A DNA stretch of 27,585 bases from DASXMR01 sp036495525 (GTDB taxonomy: Bacteria; Actinomycetota; Actinomycetes; Streptosporangiales; Streptosporangiaceae). The stretch is taken from assembly GCA_036495525.1 (NCBI GenBank), contig DASXMR010000015.1, positions 1-27,585 of the forward strand. Reading direction: 5' to 3'. Of this stretch, positions 1 through 7,493 are shown piece after piece (the first letter of the stretch is position 1; the number at the start of each line of letters is the position of its first letter). The notes beneath the pieces are model-generated. The model saw only the letters and a program-made list of their open reading frames with translations, did not search any database and was not told the DNA's origin. A program made the position numbers and the translations under genes.

Positions 1-1
1 G

Positions 2-403
2 CCCGGGCTGGTCGGCCTGCCGGAGTGGTTCTGGGTGCCGCGCGGGCGCTGGCACCCGGTCAGCGTGACGGTCACGGCCGGCCAGGTGCAGGCGACGGCT
101 ACCGCGACGCCGTTGCGGCTGACGTTCTCCCCCGGCGCCGGGCTGGCCGGGCAGACCTGCGCCGGGCCGGCAACCGCGTTCCGCCCGCCGGCCGGCGACC
201 AGCAGCCGAGCTGTGCCTACAGCTACCTCCAGTCCTCGGCGCTGCAGCCGCATCGCGCCTACCAGGCCGCGGTGATCGTCGGCTGGCGGGTGACCTGGTC
301 GGGCTCGGGCGGCGCGGGCGGCGTGCTCAACCCGGACCTCCAGGTGGCTGAGGCTATCCAGCTCCGGGTGGCGGAAGGACAGGCCTTGGTGACCAGCCGA
401 TGA
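2..403 (+). CDS. hypothetical protein, 5'-truncated, first gene of the Tad locus
   Basis: The open frame enters from the left edge; codons from position 2 read in phase (PGLVGLPEWFWVPRGRWHP) into the stretch that starts at the GTG at 35, so the true start lies upstream. About 133 residues are visible. The C-terminal part has a predicted beta-rich, secreted look, with two Cys (in QTCAGP and PSCAYSY) that could form a disulfide. Its stop overlaps the ATG of the CpaB-like gene by 4 nt, so it belongs to the Tad operon. Similar small extracytoplasmic proteins of unknown function precede the Tad genes of streptomycetes (recalled from family knowledge, not checked). I do not recognise a catalytic motif and assign no function. 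Confidence 0.7.
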   Translation, partial: PGLVGLPEWFWVPRGRWHPVSVTVTAGQVQATATATPLRLTFSPGAGLAGQTCAGPATAFRPPAGDQQPSCAYSYLQSSALQPHRAYQAAVIVGWRVTWSGSGGAGGVLNPDLQVAEAIQLRVAEGQALVTSR

Positions 404-1290
404 GCACCACAGAGCCAGCTGCCGGCAGTACGCCGGCGGCCGGAAGCACCACAGCGTTCCGGCCGGCCGGCCAGCCCGAGCTGGGCGAGACCGGGCAGGC
501 CTGGCCGGAAGGTCTGCGCTCAGCCTGGCCGGGGGAGACAGGCTCGGCGTGGCCCGATGGCGGCAGACAAACCTGGCCCGGCGGCGCGAGCTCGGACGGG
601 CCTGACAGCCGGGCCGCAAGCTCGCCGGGCAGGGTGCCCGGCGCGTCGCCAGGAGCTGGCCAGTCGGCCGGGTCGCTGCCAGCGGCACGGTTTCCTGCCC
701 TGCCGCGGCGGCGCAGGCCGGGGATGATCGCGCTGGCCGGTGCCCTCGTCGGGGCCGGCGTGCTGGCCAGCGCCGCGCTCTACCAGCGGGTGAACCGGCA
801 GGTCCCGGTGCTCGTGGTCACCGCAACGGTGCCGGCCGGGGACGTGATCAGCGCGGCTGACCTGGGCACCACCATGGTCGCCACCGGTCCTGGCGTGCGG
901 GTCATCCCGGCACGGCAGCTGCGCCAGGTCGCCGGCCTGGTGGCTGACGCGCCGCTGCAGCCTGGCACGCTGCTGGCGCCCTCCGAGCTGACCTCGGCGC
1001 TGCCGCCGGCGGCCGGCCAGGTCATCGTGCCGGTCGCGGTCAAGCCGTCGATGCTGCCAGCCGCCGGCCTGGCAGGCGGCGACCAGGTCGAAGTGGTGCC
1101 GGTGGCCGGAGCGCAGCCATCCGCGCTCGGCCGGCCGGTAGCCGCCGTCGTGCAGGCCGTGACCAGGGCGCCGGACCAGGACGGCTCCGACGTGATCGAC
1201 CTGCTGGTCGGCAGCCGGTTCGGGCCGCCGCTCGCCCGCCAGGCCGCGTCCGGTCAGCTAGCCCTCGTCGTCACGCACCGGAGCCGGTGA
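400..1290 (+). CDS. CpaB/RcpC-like SAF-domain pilus assembly protein
   Basis: This 296-residue protein has one membrane segment starting near residue 109 (MIALAGALVGAGVLASAALY), followed by an SAF fold: VLVVTATVPAGDVISAADL is the usual opening of CpaB/FlgA-type domains, and residues 200-296 hold the later VIVPVAVKPSML and GDQVEVVPV strands. In Tad systems CpaB/RcpC acts at the cell envelope in pilus assembly. The first 108 residues should be cytoplasmic and are rich in Gly, Pro, Ser and Trp. Trp35, Trp43, Trp51 and Trp59 are exactly eight residues apart, each in a WPxG or WPGx context. The ATG overlaps the preceding stop by 4 nt, and the stop overlaps the next start. Family call is firm; the function of the repeat is unknown. 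Confidence 0.82.
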   Translation: MSTTEPAAGSTPAAGSTTAFRPAGQPELGETGQAWPEGLRSAWPGETGSAWPDGGRQTWPGGASSDGPDSRAASSPGRVPGASPGAGQSAGSLPAARFPALPRRRRPGMIALAGALVGAGVLASAALYQRVNRQVPVLVVTATVPAGDVISAADLGTTMVATGPGVRVIPARQLRQVAGLVADAPLQPGTLLAPSELTSALPPAAGQVIVPVAVKPSMLPAAGLAGGDQVEVVPVAGAQPSALGRPVAAVVQAVTRAPDQDGSDVIDLLVGSRFGPPLARQAASGQLALVVTHRSR

Positions 1291-2087
1291 TGACCCTGTA
1301 CGCGCTGACGTCGGCCGGCGGGGCGCCCGGCGTCACCACCTCGGCGCTCGCGCTGGCGCTGAGCTGGCCATCGCGGGTGATCATCGCCGAGTGCGACCCG
1401 GCCGGCGGGGACATCCTCGCCGGGCTGCTCGGCGGTCACCTGCCCGGCCGGACCGGGCTGCTGCCGCTCGCGCTGGAAGCAGGTCGCAGCCAGGACGCGG
1501 CCGCGGCGGCGCTGTGGCAGCAGCTGATCGACCTGGATCCGGAACGCGGCTGCCTGCTGCTGGCCGGGCTCACCGATCCGAGGCAGGCAGCGGCGCTGGC
1601 CCCGTCGTGGCCGGCCATCGCGGCAGCGCTGGCCGGCGTTCCGGTGGACGTGCTGGCCGACTGCGGCCGGGTCGATGCGGCGCCGGCCGCCGCCCCGGTG
1701 CTCGCGGCCGCGGAACTCGCCGTGCTGGTGATCCGGCCCACGCTGCGGCACGTAGCCCGAGCCAGGCAGCGCGTGGGCCTGCTCACCGGGCTGCTGGGCG
1801 GCCCCGGCAGGCTGCTCGTGCTGCTGGCCGGCGAAGGCCAGCACACGGCCCGCGAGGTGCACGCCGCGCTTGGCCTGCCCGTCGCAGGCACCCTGCCAGC
1901 GGATCGCAAGACCGCCGCGATGCTGTCGGATGGCACCGGCAGCCGCCGCGGTCTGGCCCGCCGGCCGCTGGTGCGTGCCGCGGCCCAGGCGGGGCTGCTG
2001 CTGCGAGCCGCGGCGGCCGCGGCGGCTCCCGGCGGTACCGGGCCGCAGCCGGAGTCCGGCGCTGAGCTGCCGGCAGCCGGACGATGA
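1290..2087 (+). CDS. CpaE/MinD-like P-loop ATPase of the Tad locus
   Basis: The protein (265 residues) opens with MTLYALTSAGGAPGVTTSALALAL, a MinD/CpaE-type deviant Walker A region. The usual KGGxGKT(T/S) is here AGGAPGVTT (residues 9-17), so both the signature Lys and the P-loop Lys are absent. IIAECDPAGGD (about 32-40) matches the Walker A' segment with its conserved Asp-Pro. CpaE-like proteins localise or regulate Tad pilus machines; the altered P-loop makes ordinary ATP hydrolysis uncertain. The ATG at 1290 overlaps the preceding TGA by one base; a GTG at 1287 would add one residue. The end overlaps tadA by 4 nt, so translation is probably coupled. Confidence 0.75.
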   Translation: MTLYALTSAGGAPGVTTSALALALSWPSRVIIAECDPAGGDILAGLLGGHLPGRTGLLPLALEAGRSQDAAAAALWQQLIDLDPERGCLLLAGLTDPRQAAALAPSWPAIAAALAGVPVDVLADCGRVDAAPAAAPVLAAAELAVLVIRPTLRHVARARQRVGLLTGLLGGPGRLLVLLAGEGQHTAREVHAALGLPVAGTLPADRKTAAMLSDGTGSRRGLARRPLVRAAAQAGLLLRAAAAAAAPGGTGPQPESGAELPAAGR

Positions 2088-3517
2088 CCGGCACAACGGC
2101 GCCTGCTGCGCTGCGAAGCGGGCAGCCAGCCGGGCGCGCATCAGCCACCGCACCGGCACCGGCGGGCGCAATCGGCACGGCGTGGCTGAGCGACGGCGTC
2201 AGCGACGTGCTCGCGGTGATCGGCGCCGCGCTTGACGATCGCGCGAGCCCGGAGCGGGTGCTCCCGGCGATCAGCGAGGCGGTGCGGGCCTGGGCCGAGG
2301 GCCAGGCCAGGTCCGGAGCGCCGGTGCTGTCACCGGCCGAGCGCGACGCGCTGGCTCAGGCCGTCTACGACCAGCGTTACGGCCTCGGGCCGCTGGCGGG
2401 CTACCTGCGCGACCCGCGGGTCGAGAACGTGGATATCAACGGATCCGACCGGGTGTGGGTCACCTATGCGAGCGGCGAGCGCGCGGCGGGGCCGGCGGTC
2501 GCGGCCAGCGACGACGCGCTGGTCGCGCTGATCCGCAGCTGGGCGGCACGCGGCGGCCAGACAGCCAGGGACTTCTCCGCCGCGGCACCGCTGGTCAGCG
2601 TCTCGCTGGCGGGCGGAGCGCGGCTGACCGCGTCGATGTCGGTCACCCCGCGCCCGTGCGTCTCGCTGCGCAGGCACGGCCACCTGGACGTCACCCTGGC
2701 CCGGCTGGTCGAGCTGGGCACGCTGGACGCCGGTCTGGCCGCGTTCCTGGCCGCGGCGGTGCGCGCCCGGTGCAACATCATCATCACCGGGGGCGTGAAC
2801 GCGGGAAAGACGACCCTGCTGCGCGGCCTGGCCAGCCAGATCCCGCCGGGGGAGCGGGTCGCCACGCTGGAGTCCGAGCGCGAGCTGTTCCTGGACGCGC
2901 TGCCGCAGCACCCCGACGTCATCGCGTTCGAGGCCAGGGAACCGAACTCCGAGGGAGCCGGCGGCATCACGCTGCACGACCTGGTAGCGCACGCGCTGCG
3001 GCACAACCCGCAGCGGATCATCGTCGGCGAGGTACTGCGCAGCGAGATCCTGCCGATGCTGGAGGCGATGAACTCAGGCCAGGACGGCTCGATGTGCACG
3101 ATGCACGCGAACTCTCCGGCCGAGGTATTCGACCGCATCCTCATCCTCGGCCTGCGCGGCGGCCTGGCGCTGACCGAGCGAGCCGTGCACATCCTGGTCG
3201 GGATGGCCGTCGACCTGGTCGTGCACGTTCGCCGGCGGCACGACGGTGAGCGCACGGTCCGCTACGTCAGCGAGATCCTGGAGGTCATGCCGCCCGGCGA
3301 TACCGAGCGCCCGGCAGTGAACCGGCTGTTCCTGCCGGACGGTGAGGCAGGCCGGGCAGCGGCCGCGCACACGCCGTCACCACGGCTAGCCGAGCGGCTC
3401 GCAGCGGCTGGCTTCGACCCGGTGGTGCTCGGCCGCGGCATGCTGCCCGGTCAGCACGGCGCGGGCGGCGGGCACCTCAGGCACGGCAGCGGCGGCCGGC
3501 CGGGGAGCTGGCGGTGA
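2084..3517 (+). CDS. tadA: TadA/CpaF-family secretion ATPase
   Basis: This 477-residue protein is the hexameric motor ATPase of the Tad (type II/IV secretion superfamily) machine. It shows the family's N-terminal domain (YGLGPLAGYLRDPRVENVDING, about residues 100-120), a Walker A motif GGVNAGKTTLL with Lys242, an Asp/Glu box (ATLESERELFL), a Walker B region (RIIVGEVLRSE) and the downstream CTMHANSPAEVFDR His box. TadA powers assembly of pilin subunits at the cytoplasmic face, docking on TadB and TadC, which follow directly. Both ends overlap neighbours by 4 nt (ATGA or GTGA type). The last 35 or so residues are Gly/Arg-rich and poorly conserved. Start ATG is set by the overlap with the preceding gene. 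Confidence 0.93.
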   Translation: MTGTTAPAALRSGQPAGRASATAPAPAGAIGTAWLSDGVSDVLAVIGAALDDRASPERVLPAISEAVRAWAEGQARSGAPVLSPAERDALAQAVYDQRYGLGPLAGYLRDPRVENVDINGSDRVWVTYASGERAAGPAVAASDDALVALIRSWAARGGQTARDFSAAAPLVSVSLAGGARLTASMSVTPRPCVSLRRHGHLDVTLARLVELGTLDAGLAAFLAAAVRARCNIIITGGVNAGKTTLLRGLASQIPPGERVATLESERELFLDALPQHPDVIAFEAREPNSEGAGGITLHDLVAHALRHNPQRIIVGEVLRSEILPMLEAMNSGQDGSMCTMHANSPAEVFDRILILGLRGGLALTERAVHILVGMAVDLVVHVRRRHDGERTVRYVSEILEVMPPGDTERPAVNRLFLPDGEAGRAAAAHTPSPRLAERLAAAGFDPVVLGRGMLPGQHGAGGGHLRHGSGGRPGSWR

Positions 3518-4443
3518 TCGTGCTTGCCGCGCTGGCTGGCGCGGCGGTGGCCGGCGGCCTGGTGCTGCTAGCGCGCGAACTGGCTCGGCGTGAGCCAGCC
3601 CCTGGCAGGCCAGCCTGGCTGACGCGCGGCGGTCTGGCCGGCGGCGCACGGACCGCAGGCCTGACTCGTCCCGGCCAGATGGAGGGGCGCGTCCAGCGGC
3701 GGCTGCTGCTCGCCGTCCCGGCGGGGCTGGCCGTGCTGGCGATCACCCGCTGGCCGGTGGCCGGCCTGGCGGCGGCCGCCGCGGCGGCTTTCCTGCCCAG
3801 GCTCACGCTGACCGGCGGCGAACGCCAGCGCACCGAGCTGCTCGAGGGCTTGGAGCAGTGGATCAGGCGCCTCGCTGACATGCTCACGGCCAGCCGCGGA
3901 CTGCAAGAGGCGATCAGCGTCAGCGCGCGTTCGGCGCCCCCTGCCGTGGCCGGACCGGTCACTGCGCTGGCCGCGCGAATCGGCGCTCCGCCGGGCGCTG
4001 AGGTGGCGTTGCGCATGTTCGCCGCGCAGATCGATGACCCAGCCGGTGACCGGATCGCCGCCGCGCTGATCATCGCCACAGGACGGCGCGGCGGCGCCGC
4101 CGCCGACGTGCTGCGCGCGCTGGCCCGGCTGCTGAGCCGCGACGTGGCAGCGCGCCGTGAGATCGAGGCCGAGCGCGCCCAGCACCGCGCCGCGGTGCGC
4201 TGGATCACCGTCTTCCTGGCCGGCTTCACGGTCTTCGCAGTGCTGAACCGGACGTACTCAGCGCCGTTCGGCACTGTGGCCGGCGAGCTGACCCTGGCGG
4301 CGGTGGCCGTGCTGTACGCGGCGGGCCTGACCTGGCTGCACCGGCTCGGCGCAATCTCCGCGCCCGGCCGGTTCCTGGACGAGCCGTCGTCACGAGCGGA
4401 GCGCTCAGACCGCCTGGCGGAAGGCACCAGGGGGCGGCGATGA
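3514..4443 (+). CDS. tadB: TadB-like type II secretion F-domain membrane protein
   Basis: The 309-residue protein has an N-terminal membrane anchor (VLAALAGAAVAGGLVLLA), a second pair of hydrophobic segments (about 70-95), a cytoplasmic T2SSF domain (LEGLEQWIRRLADMLTASRGLQEAI, about 110-135, continuing to about 230) and two C-terminal membrane segments (WITVFLAGFTVFAVL and LTLAAVAVLYAAGLTW). TadB forms the inner-membrane platform with TadC on which TadA acts. GTG start overlaps tadA by 4 nt and the stop overlaps tadC by 4 nt. The order TadA-TadB-TadC and the membrane topology make the assignment secure, although sequence conservation in actinobacterial TadB is low. Confidence 0.85.
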   Translation: MIVLAALAGAAVAGGLVLLARELARREPAPGRPAWLTRGGLAGGARTAGLTRPGQMEGRVQRRLLLAVPAGLAVLAITRWPVAGLAAAAAAAFLPRLTLTGGERQRTELLEGLEQWIRRLADMLTASRGLQEAISVSARSAPPAVAGPVTALAARIGAPPGAEVALRMFAAQIDDPAGDRIAAALIIATGRRGGAAADVLRALARLLSRDVAARREIEAERAQHRAAVRWITVFLAGFTVFAVLNRTYSAPFGTVAGELTLAAVAVLYAAGLTWLHRLGAISAPGRFLDEPSSRAERSDRLAEGTRGRR

Positions 4444-5381
4444 GCCTGTGGGCTGTGACCGCCGGGGTGCTGGCAGGGCTGGGAGTGTTCCTGCTGGTGC
4501 GGGAGCTGGCGCCGACTGCCGCGCGCCTCGATGCCGCGCTGGCCCGGCTCGATGCCGCGGCCGGCCCCGTCTACTGGCCAGCCGTTCACGAGCGGCAGGC
4601 GGGCCAGGTGCCAGGCGCGCGGCCGAACGCCGCGCCCGCTGGATACGGGTCGGCGGCGTTGCGCGCCGCGGCCAGGCGGCTGGCCGCGGCGGCTCCCTGG
4701 CTGCCGGCGCCGGCCGCCGACCTGAACCTGCTCGGCCTGGACCGGGCGGGCTGGCTCGCCAGCAAGGTGGGCTGGGGCCTGGCCGGGCTCGCAGTCGTGC
4801 CGGTGCTGACCGCGCTTGCTGCCCTCAGCGGCGCGGTGCCACCGCTCGCCGGGTCAGCTGCCGCCTCGCTGATCCTCGGCGCCGGCCTGTTCTTGTTGCC
4901 CGACGTGCAGATCAGGATCCTGGCGCGCAATCGCCGGGCCGACTTCCGGCACGCGCTGAGCAGCTACCTGGACCTGGTCGGGCTTGAGCGCGGCGCCGGG
5001 GCCGGGCCGACAGAGGCGCTGGAGGCGGCCGCTGCCATCGGCGGCGGCTGGACCTTCCGCCGGATCGACGCCGCGCTGGAATTCGCCCGCCGGTCGGGCA
5101 GCGCACCCTGGGCGGCGCTGGCTGCGCTGGCCGCCGAGACCGGCGTGCCCGAGCTTTCCGACCTCGCGGACATCGCTGAGGTCGCCGGGCACGAGGGCGC
5201 CCGCATCATGGAGACGCTCGCCGCCAGGGCCGAGTCGATGCGCGCCGAGGCACTGGCCGCTGACCGGGCCAGGGCAGGAGCGCGCAGCACCACGATGGTG
5301 GTCCCCATCGCCCTGCTCGGTGCCGGCTTCTTGCTGCTGCTGATCTTCCCGGTCCTGTACCGCACTGTCGCCGCTGGATAG
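4440..5381 (+). CDS. tadC: TadC-like type II secretion F-domain membrane protein
   Basis: This 313-residue protein is the second platform subunit of the Tad machine. It has an N-terminal membrane helix, a pair of hydrophobic segments in the middle (WGLAGLAVVPVLTALAALSGAV and ASLILGAGLFLLPDVQI), a T2SSF domain (DFRHALSSYLDLVGLERGAGAGPTEAL onward) and a C-terminal membrane helix (TMVVPIALLGAGFLLLLIFPVLY). The segment SDLADIAEVAGHEGARIMETLAARAESMRAEAL is the typical helical end of the domain. It starts at an ATG overlapping tadB by 4 nt. A 23-nt gap with a strong ribosome site follows, the first real gap in the operon. Confidence 0.85.
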   Translation: MSLWAVTAGVLAGLGVFLLVRELAPTAARLDAALARLDAAAGPVYWPAVHERQAGQVPGARPNAAPAGYGSAALRAAARRLAAAAPWLPAPAADLNLLGLDRAGWLASKVGWGLAGLAVVPVLTALAALSGAVPPLAGSAAASLILGAGLFLLPDVQIRILARNRRADFRHALSSYLDLVGLERGAGAGPTEALEAAAAIGGGWTFRRIDAALEFARRSGSAPWAALAALAAETGVPELSDLADIAEVAGHEGARIMETLAARAESMRAEALAADRARAGARSTTMVVPIALLGAGFLLLLIFPVLYRTVAAG

Positions 5382-5391
5382 CGGCATGGCC

Positions 5392-5398
5392 AAGGAGG
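5392..5398 (+). promoter_or_regulatory. strong ribosome binding site of the pilin gene
   Basis: AAGGAGG lies 6 nt before the ATG at 5405. The preceding Tad genes rely on 1-4 nt overlaps and lack such a site, which suggests that the pilin gene is translated independently and at a higher level, as expected for a structural subunit. Confidence 0.7.
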
Positions 5399-5404
5399 AA
5401 CTGA

Positions 5405-5674
5405 ATGAGCTCACCGAGCATGACCGCACGCAAAGAAGCGGACCAGGTGACGGCCGGCCTGGTGGCTGGCTTAGCCGCGGCTGTCGCAGCGATGGCCGTC
5501 CGCTTACCCGGCCTGGTCCGCCGCCGGCTTCGTGCCGTGCGCGCCGTGAGCCCGCAGGCCGGGGCGCTGACGCTGGAGTGGATCGTCATCGCCGGCATCC
5601 TGGTCGCGGCGGCGACGGTCGCTGCTGCCTGGTTCACCGGCGTGATCCACGGCTTCGAGTCGAAGATCCCCTGA
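5405..5674 (+). CDS. small Flp-like pilin precursor
   Basis: The 89-residue product ends with a type IVb prepilin-like segment: QAG then ALTLEWIVIAGILVAAATVAAAWF. Cleavage after Gly53 would put Glu58 at position +5, the residue needed for Flp pilin assembly, and leave a mature subunit of only about 36 residues, typical for Flp pilins. The leader is unusually long (53 residues) and has its own hydrophobic stretch (VTAGLVAGLAAAVAAMAV, residues 15-32). The strong ribosome site upstream agrees with a major pilin. No prepilin peptidase gene is visible in this window. Confidence is good on family, moderate on the exact cleavage site. Confidence 0.78.
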   Translation: MSSPSMTARKEADQVTAGLVAGLAAAVAAMAVRLPGLVRRRLRAVRAVSPQAGALTLEWIVIAGILVAAATVAAAWFTGVIHGFESKIP

Positions 5675-5677
5675 CCG

Positions 5678-6088
5678 ATGCCAGCGAGCCGCGGCCGCCG
5701 TGCCCGCGCAGGGCTGGCCGCCGATCGGGGCGCCTTGACGCTCGGCTACGTGGTCGCCGTGCCGGTCTTCCTGGCCGGGCTCATGGTGATCGTCCAGGCG
5801 GCGCTGTGGTACCTCGCCCGTCAGGCCGCACTGGCCGCGGCGCGGCAGGGCGCCGACGCGGCCAGGGTGCTCCACGCTCCGCCCGACGCCGGCCCCATAG
5901 CCGCGCTGGCGTTCGCCAGGTCGGCCGCCTCCGGATACCTGCTCGCGCCGCAGGCCTCGGACGCGGGCAGCACCGCCCGCACGGTCCGGGTCCTGGTGCG
6001 CGGCCGGGTGCCGGCGCTGATACCCGGCGTGCCGATCACCGTCAGCCAGTCGGCCAGGGCGCCGGTCGAGCGGTTCACCGAGCCGTGA
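5678..6088 (+). CDS. TadE-like pseudopilin (first of three)
   Basis: This 136-residue protein has a short basic N-terminus, then DRGALTLGYVVAVPVFLAGLMVIVQ, a prepilin-like cleavage region and membrane helix, followed by the amphipathic ALWYLARQAALAAARQGADAARV segment typical of TadE. The +5 residue after Gly18 is Gly23 rather than the usual Glu. The C-terminal half (SGYLLAPQASDAGSTARTVRVLVRGRVPALIPGVPITVSQSA) resembles the TadE beta domain. It starts 3 nt after the pilin stop and overlaps the next gene by 4 nt. TadE-like proteins are minor pilins or assembly factors at the membrane. Confidence 0.8.
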   Translation: MPASRGRRARAGLAADRGALTLGYVVAVPVFLAGLMVIVQAALWYLARQAALAAARQGADAARVLHAPPDAGPIAALAFARSAASGYLLAPQASDAGSTARTVRVLVRGRVPALIPGVPITVSQSARAPVERFTEP

Positions 6089-6579
6089 GCCGCCTGCTCA
6101 CGGCGCCCGGTGCCGCTACGACGGCCAACGGCGCGACGACGCTGATCCGCCCAGCGAGGCCAGACCCGCAGGCCGGCAACGCCGTGCTTGAGCTGGTCGT
6201 GCTCGCTCCAGTCGTGCTGGTGCTGCTCAGCCTGGTCATCGCGGCCGGCCGGACCTCGGTGGCCAGCGGATCGGTGCAGGCGGCCGCGCGCGAAGCGGCC
6301 AGGCAGGCGTCGATCGCCCGCACCCCGGCTGCGGCGAGCACGGCTGCGCAGCGCAGCGCCGACGCGGAGCTGGCCGCCCAGCACCTGCACTGCCGGCCAG
6401 CGCCAGTGGTGGCGGCGCACCTGCAGGGCTTCAGCGTCCCGCCAGGCCTGCCTGCCAGCGTCAGCGTCACGGTCAGCTGCGATGTCCCGCTCGCCGACCT
6501 GGTGCTCCCTGGCTCGCCCGGCAGCCGAACGCTCACCGCCACCTTCAGCTCGCCCCTCGATCCCTTCCGCGGGCGGTGA
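6085..6579 (+). CDS. TadE-like pseudopilin (second of three)
   Basis: GTG at 6085 overlaps the previous stop by 4 nt and is the preferred start; the same frame is open much further upstream, but that part lies over the pilin and first TadE genes. The 164-residue product has a 31-residue leader, then QAGNAVLELVVLAPVVLVLLSLVIA: Gly31 cleavage puts Glu36 at +5, as in classical TadE. AAREAARQASIA follows the membrane helix. Two Cys (HCRPAP and VSCDVPLADLV) could form a disulfide in the exported domain. Its role is presumably that of a minor pilin in the same machine as its neighbours. Confidence 0.8.
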   Translation: MSRLLTAPGAATTANGATTLIRPARPDPQAGNAVLELVVLAPVVLVLLSLVIAAGRTSVASGSVQAAAREAARQASIARTPAAASTAAQRSADAELAAQHLHCRPAPVVAAHLQGFSVPPGLPASVSVTVSCDVPLADLVLPGSPGSRTLTATFSSPLDPFRGR

Positions 6580-6582
6580 CGG

Positions 6583-7050
6583 ATGTTCTTCTCAGCACGG
6601 CTGTCCCGGTCGGCAAGGGCGAGGGTCCTGGCCGGGTCTCATCGGGAGCGCGGGTCGCTCACGCTGATGCTGGCTGCCCTGTTCACCGTCTTGCTGGCGC
6701 TGGCCGGGCTGGTCATCGACGGCGGCGCCAAGCTCGACGAGGCGCAGAACGCCGCTGCGCTTGCGCAGGAGGCAGCCAGGGCAGGGGCCGGCCAGGTGGA
6801 TCAGAACGCCGCGCACGCCAGCGGATCCTTTGTGGTCGACCAGGCGGCAGCCGTCGGCGCCGCTCGGCAGTTCCTCGCGGCGGCCGGCGCGCAGGGCACG
6901 GCGACGCCGGACGGTCCGGCCGGCATCAGGGTGTCGGTCACGCTGACCGAGCCCACCAAGGTGCTGTCCCTCATCGGGATCAGCACGATCAGCGCCTCCG
7001 GGTCGGCGACCGCATCCCTGATCACCGGCGTGACTGGAGCAGGCAGATGA
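6583..7050 (+). CDS. TadE/TadG-like pseudopilin (third of three)
   Basis: The 155-residue protein has a basic leader (RERG, Gly24), a membrane helix SLTLMLAALFTVLLALAGLVID, then DGGAKLDEAQNAAALAQEAARAGAGQVD, the typical TadG/putative Flp-like motif. The +5 position after Gly24 is Met, not Glu. The rest is an exported domain ending VLSLIGISTISASGSATASLI, common to this family. ATG lies 3 nt after the previous stop. An ATG overlaps its own stop at 7047, but that frame does not look like the true start of the next gene (see 7494). Confidence 0.8.
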   Translation: MFFSARLSRSARARVLAGSHRERGSLTLMLAALFTVLLALAGLVIDGGAKLDEAQNAAALAQEAARAGAGQVDQNAAHASGSFVVDQAAAVGAARQFLAAAGAQGTATPDGPAGIRVSVTLTEPTKVLSLIGISTISASGSATASLITGVTGAGR

Positions 7051-7084
7051 ACGAGGCCGTGCCACCGACTGCCGACCGGGCCAG

Positions 7085-7322
7085 CGATCCTTCTGCCCGC
7101 GGGCGGCATCGCGCTGGCCAGCCAGGCGGCCCCAATCCCGGCGCCGGTGCCGAGCTCGCCGATCCGGCCTGCGACGCAGCCGCCAGCGAGCATGGCCAGG
7201 AACCTGCCCGTGCCCGGCAGGCACGCGCACGGCCGGTGGCCGGTCTCCGGCCGTCTCAGCGGGAAGCCGGGGCTCCCGGCCAGCTCCTGCGCCCGCTGTA
7301 CCAGCGGTGGAATGTCATCCAC
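7085..7322 (-). pseudogene. fragment of a class I SAM O-methyltransferase gene, antisense in the Tad operon
   Basis: Read on the minus strand from a GTG at 7322 with GAGGAG a few bases upstream, the frame gives VDDIPPLVQRAQELAGSPGF, then ACLPGTGRFLAMLAGGC and GRIGELGTGAGIGAAWLASA. This is the N-terminal part of a small O-methyltransferase-like family, with SAM-binding motif I (E-x-G-T-G-x-G-x-G-A-A-W). Similarity stops near MPPA (about 7090); beyond it the frame only runs antisense through the pseudopilin gene. So roughly 75-80 N-terminal codons of an expected 200 or more remain. The stretch 7051-7493 otherwise holds no convincing plus-strand gene: the plus frame in phase with the downstream gene has poorer third-position GC. 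The family call rests on motif memory; the truncation is directly visible. Confidence 0.6.
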
Positions 7323-7493
7323 TGTGCTCCTCGTTTCCGCCCGGACACGCCCGGCCCGGCAGGACGGCCAGCGGACACGGCCGCATGCCCGGAACGCTGG
7401 CCATCCGGACACTGGCGAAGTCAGCCAGGCGCCGTCTGCCTGGCACGCACTGCCAGCGTGCGGCACGGCTCGCGCGGCAGCGGACGGTTGCCG

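Noticed and set aside
1254..2171. Long minus-strand frames antisense to the Tad genes
   Set aside because: They mirror the high GC of the plus genes, give Arg/Gln/Gly-rich products without domains, and the plus genes are well supported.
5386..6084. Upstream extension of the second TadE frame
   Set aside because: It overlaps the pilin and first TadE genes; GTG 6085 with a 4-nt overlap is the natural start.
6576..7493. Upstream extension of the LysM-BTAD frame, including an ATG at 7047 overlapping the pseudopilin stop
   Set aside because: It lies over the third pseudopilin and then over the antisense methyltransferase fragment; its product is Arg/Pro-rich without motifs and third-position GC is lower than in true genes here. 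7047 remains a minor possibility.
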